Positions 60,277-64,000 of a DNA stretch of 64,000 nucleotides are shown piece after piece. This DNA is from Nectonema munidae. Lineage: Eukaryota > Nematomorpha > Nectonematoida > Nectonematidae. The notes below the pieces were generated by a model that ran no database searches, was not told the origin of the DNA, and saw only the letters and a program-made list of their open reading frames with translations. Made by a program: the position numbers and the translations under genes. The DNA lies in the NCBI GenBank assembly GCA_030549495.1, contig JAUIRK010001052.1:1984001-2048000 (forward strand), given 5' to 3'. Positions within the stretch are counted from its first letter, which is position 1, and each line of letters starts with the position of its first letter.

Positions 60277-63104
60277 ATGAAAATGCTGCTTCTATTCGTT
60301 TGCATCTTTTCCGTTTTCTTGAATTCAGGTTTCTTTTCATTATTTATAAATGTTATTTTTAGGGTGGTGTGCATTTCTTAACGAAGTTTCCTTAAAGTTT
60401 GTATTGTGAGGCATTGTAAAAATTTTGGAGTAACTAGTATTTAAATTTTGTTATTGATCGAAACGAAGACGCATTTAGACAGTAAATAAGGTAGATTTAA
60501 ATAATTCAAGCAATTTTCTTATAATATTTAAACTTTGTCCAAATTCCTTTAAAATGATGGGAAATTCATATCATTAAATTCAATGAATATAGGTTTAATT
60601 GGGATAAAAAAGCTGTAGATATGGATTTTCGTTATAAAAAGTTTGATAACTGAATGGAGTTGCAGCGCTTATCAGTCACATGCTTGAATTTTGGTTTTTC
60701 ATTTTGTTATTATACCCGTTGCTAGGATTGCTATTGTTTCCGTCAAAATGATGTGCTGTTTTGCTTGGATTTGAGGTTAGTATACTTTTAATTAGAGATC
60801 TTTTATCATTCGAGTTTGTATTTAGATGGAAATAATTGAGGAAATTTCAAGTTCAGACTTGGACTTAAAATACATGTCAAGATTGAGTATAAAAATTTTT
60901 AAAGAAAAATTCCTATTTATCTTTCTTTGAGATATTATTCTCAAAAAATGAAAGCGCTGCATGGAAAGTTACGTTTGTAGGCTTGTGGAGTGTTGTCTAG
61001 ATACGTGTGTTATTAACCTTATTCACAAATTTGACAATTGACAAAATTATTAAGGTCAATCCAATATGAGTTAAGAAGTGACTTCATTTCAACTTGAGAT
61101 TTTATCACGTTGCCTTGTTTCTTAACCTAACATCTCAAAAATAAGATTTAAACGGCATAATGGACTCAAAAATCTAAATTGATTTCTAAATCAAAGCACA
61201 ACATTTTGATAGATATTTTATTAGAACAAACTCTTTTTTTACACGACTGAAATCAGACTCAAGCGATTTTAAGTAGCCACACATCTTACCAGACTCTTTC
61301 CATTTCTTCGTTCATCCCCATAGCTTCTGGTGTCTTCCAGGCTTAAAACTCTTTGAGCTGTTGCGTTATTTTGAAGTGATGAAGCTTATTTGTAAGGCGA
61401 TTTCAACTATAGATGCATCAGCAATGACTCTCAAGCCAGTGAGTGCGGTCATCTCATTGGAGTAGGTCAGTGAAATTAGTTTTTATATCATTTTCCAACG
61501 TTTTCAAATGATCAACATACACAGTTAGATCACATCATCTAGCACAATGGAGTATATATCTGCTAAGGAAGGAAAGTGCGCAAATTCCTCTCTCCCAAGT
61601 TTCAAATAGAAGAGCTTAGGTTTCCTGTTAAAATAATCTAATTGCCAGCTACCAGGAAAACAGTGCTGCGCCATTTTCTGTAGCTCTTTGTCAGGACATT
61701 TGGTCTTTCTCTGCATCACCAACCCACTCAACACAGATATAATACTGTCTCATAGAGCGACAAAATGTTGCAGATAATTGCCTGTCGACAGCGACCTGAG
61801 TTCCAAGTACAATACATTTCGCTCAATTTCATCATCGTTCCTCTGTCATAATTGCGTAAAGAGGCGATCTTGAAGTACATTTTCTTATCTAGTTGATTTA
61901 ACACGAGTGCCAATTTTTCCCTATAATAACTACGAAGCACAACTGAAAACATTTCGTAACATTTTTCTATATAAAGTCAAAGGTTTAACTTTACACATTC
62001 TATCAAAGCTAAGTTCTTTCAAAAAGCAAAATTTCCTTGTTAAAATGTTTTTATTGTTATTTTTGTAAAAATATAAAATCAAAATTTTTCTTAACATTAT
62101 AATTTTAATAATTTTAATAATATCAGATAAGGTCAATTTTGATATATTTTTATAATGACAAATAAAATTGGCCACTAAATATTATTTACTATTAATGTTC
62201 AAGTTAAGTAATAAATTGCTTTCATTAAATTCGTTTTCAATCCGATCGAATCTAATTTTTTAACAAATCGAATCTTCAAGTTAATAACTTATTCTTTAGC
62301 TCACGTAATGCCTCCTTATGATATGTTTTAATTGAATGTTTTTGATATAATTTTTGATAGAATTAGATGGTGTTAATAATTTTAGTGTACAATTTTTTGA
62401 AATACTAATTAATATAATTTAATTCAATTAAAATATTTTTGTTCATTCTTTTTCAAAGTATATCAATATTTTCTAAGTTTAGAGTTGCAATTATTTTATT
62501 TAAAAAAAAATTGTCAGTATTGTGAAACGCCAAGAAGTATTGTGAATGCCATGTACTATGGGTAATGTAAAGCTAAAATCTGCTGTCTTAAATTATTATT
62601 ATTGAAATAAGCTAAAACAATTTTTATTGTCGTTATCATATAGTCAAAGGGTATTCGATTTGCGAAAGTAGGAAATAATTTCCATTCTAAATATGATTCT
62701 ACAACTAATCATCATATTTTATATAATGTTAATGATACTTTGCCATATATCCACACAATAATTAAATGGTGATTGTTTATTGGTTTTAGTGAAGCTCATA
62801 GCTGTCAACGAAACCGTGTCGTTTGTGCAAAAACATAACGCATATCCTATAACAGGAAAAGTTACAAGAACAGCTTCAGATCAATTCACTTTACATGACT
62901 TCAATTATAATGGAGGAGGTCCAGGTAAAGATATGTAGCTTATTGGTATTTAAGGCTTTGAAAGCATTTTTCAATATTTCAGATGTTTATTTGATGGTTG
63001 GAAGTGGAGCTGCTCCAAGCAGAGATGGGAAAAAACTCGACTACTTTCCAAAGTTTTATAAATTTATTTGTTTAAGCAACGTTAGAGCGTTAATCAAAGG
63101 ATAA
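60277..63104 (+). CDS. Secreted DM13-domain protein (Skeletor-like)
   Basis: Exons: 60277-60328, 62790-62924 and 62983-63104, joins in phase 1 with GT/AG ends. The first exon encodes a signal peptide, MKMLLLFVCIFSVFLNS. The second and third carry a DM13 domain: VKLIAVNETVSFVQKHNAYP, ITGKVTRTASDQFTL, then HDFNYNGGGPD joining to VYLMVGSGAAPSRDGKKLDY. FNYDGGGPDVYF..G.GA.PS.DG is the core of the domain as known from Skeletor and related proteins. DM13 is thought to act in redox or extracellular roles, but its function is not settled. The last exon runs to TAA at 63102-63104. The usual closing part of the domain is not seen, so the gene may be truncated or continue by splicing past the window. Confidence 0.87.
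61230..62170 (-). mobile_element. hAT transposon fossil (ZBED5-like C-terminal part), antisense in a DM13 gene intron
   Basis: Minus-strand pieces read REEFAHFPSLADIYSIVLDD (about 61620-61530), then in another frame YVDHLKTLENDI..NFTDLLQ (61520-61465) and LQISFITSK, the closing pattern of ZBED5/FAM200-type proteins. The upstream piece YREKLALVLNQLDKKMYF (61925-61870) may belong to the same copy. Stops and frame changes are frequent. No ends were identified. Confidence 0.55.
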
Positions 63105-64000
63105 ACTGCGTTTGTTCCTGCGCGCAATGCTTTTTGCAATGCGTTTTTCGCTCATGGAAGGGATATTTGTGGCTATAGAGAAAATTAATTTCCTTCACTT
63201 CAAAGCAGGAACCGCTCAATATAAAATTTTACAATTGACATCCTTATGCCTTTTGGACTAAGAGTTTACAATTCCTATGAATGAAACAACTAAATTCTTA
63301 TTATTTGACCAAAAGTATATATGCAAAAAATAAAAAAATCATTAGCCACCCTCTTTATTGTTTATTATTTAAACAGAAAATAATTTTTAATTTCCTCCAA
63401 ATTACAATCTCAAAGTAGGTTGATTAACACCTTAGATATCATTTGTATAAAACCCATTTTAATTCAAGCCCTACATAAAACCCAATTTCATCTCAAGCTG
63501 AAGGAAAAGGTAAAATCATAAAATAATATCATTTAATTAACAATTTCAATTTTTTTATTATTTTAGTCTAAAAAGTCTGAAAATTTTCAAAAACACATTA
63601 ATTTTTTTATCATTTATTTAAAAATGTGTTTCTAAAATTTGGCATCTTTTCTCCTAAACAAGATCAATATCAAACGACAAATCCTGAGTTGCAGCCAGTT
63701 TGAGGATGTCATTTGGGTGTTTATGTGAGTCTTGAGAGCATCTTTGTATTATTGATGCTCATAAGAGAGAAAACTTATCATAAAGGAGGCAATTTCCCAA
63801 AGGCAACAATTTTTGCAGCAAAAGCTGTGAATTTTGAAAGCAGTGCAAGAGATACTTCATGTTAATAGAAAGTATGATTTCAAGTCTATGTCACACTTTA
63901 AGTATATTATTTCAAAATGGATCTTGACGTGCAGATCGGATACGTTGATAGTAAATTGCGAACAAAAAACTGTGAAATGTCTTTCAAGTTCAGAATTAAC
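63105..64000. other. Sequence after the DM13 exon, nothing recognised
   Basis: Searched for a further DM13 exon and for other coding signatures on both strands; none convincing. AT-rich up to the window end. Confidence 0.45.

Overview
The window is eukaryotic nuclear DNA from an AT-rich, intron-containing animal genome, most likely an invertebrate and plausibly an arthropod. That is inferred from gene content and from the mix of hAT, piggyBac-like and LINE elements; the species cannot be named. No bacterial operons, rRNA genes or intact tRNA genes are seen.

Four host genes are recognised by matching short spliced exons to remembered family sequences. (1) The left edge carries the 5' half of POLR3C (RNA polymerase III subunit RPC3) on the minus strand, exons at 2764-2618, 549-428, 379-240 and 60-1. 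(2) TBC1D20, an ER-anchored Rab GAP, lies on the plus strand from 11387 to 20723 with six exons; its first coding exon is not found. (3) NAT9, a GNAT acetyltransferase, lies on the minus strand with exons at 37911-37802, 27831-27530 and 27478-27338. The exon or exons with its start are not found, and a 9.97-kb intron is full of elements. (4) A secreted DM13-domain (Skeletor-like) protein lies on the plus strand with exons at 60277-60328, 62790-62924 and 62983-63104. The four genes have no evident pathway in common.

The rest is mostly mobile-element debris. hAT-type transposon remains are commonest: 1.1-2.2, 16.4-17.6, 24.4-25.5, 29.4-30.9, 45.6-47.0, 49.0-54.9, 57.0-57.2 and 61.2-62.2 kb, plus three short non-autonomous copies with 8-bp target duplications. 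LINE remains lie at 3.1, 6.2-7.1, 28.1-28.6, 39.6-43.3, 43.4-45.5 and 50.2-53.9 kb. Nesting is clear: a TA-flanked MITE sits inside a LINE, and a LINE sits inside a hAT copy.

The most unusual item is a 5.5-kb element with inverted ends (31557-37044) inside the long NAT9 intron. It carries a two-finger C2H2 protein and a second, apparently intron-split protein, both of a type I know only as recurring uncharacterised proteins in fish and invertebrate genomes. An outer pair of inverted repeats surrounds it. Other notable structures are a 1.1-kb hairpin at 58.8-59.9 kb, a 21-bp minisatellite whose reading is a heptad repeat, and a relatively GC-rich RNase H plus LTR-like fossil at 3.7-4.3 kb.
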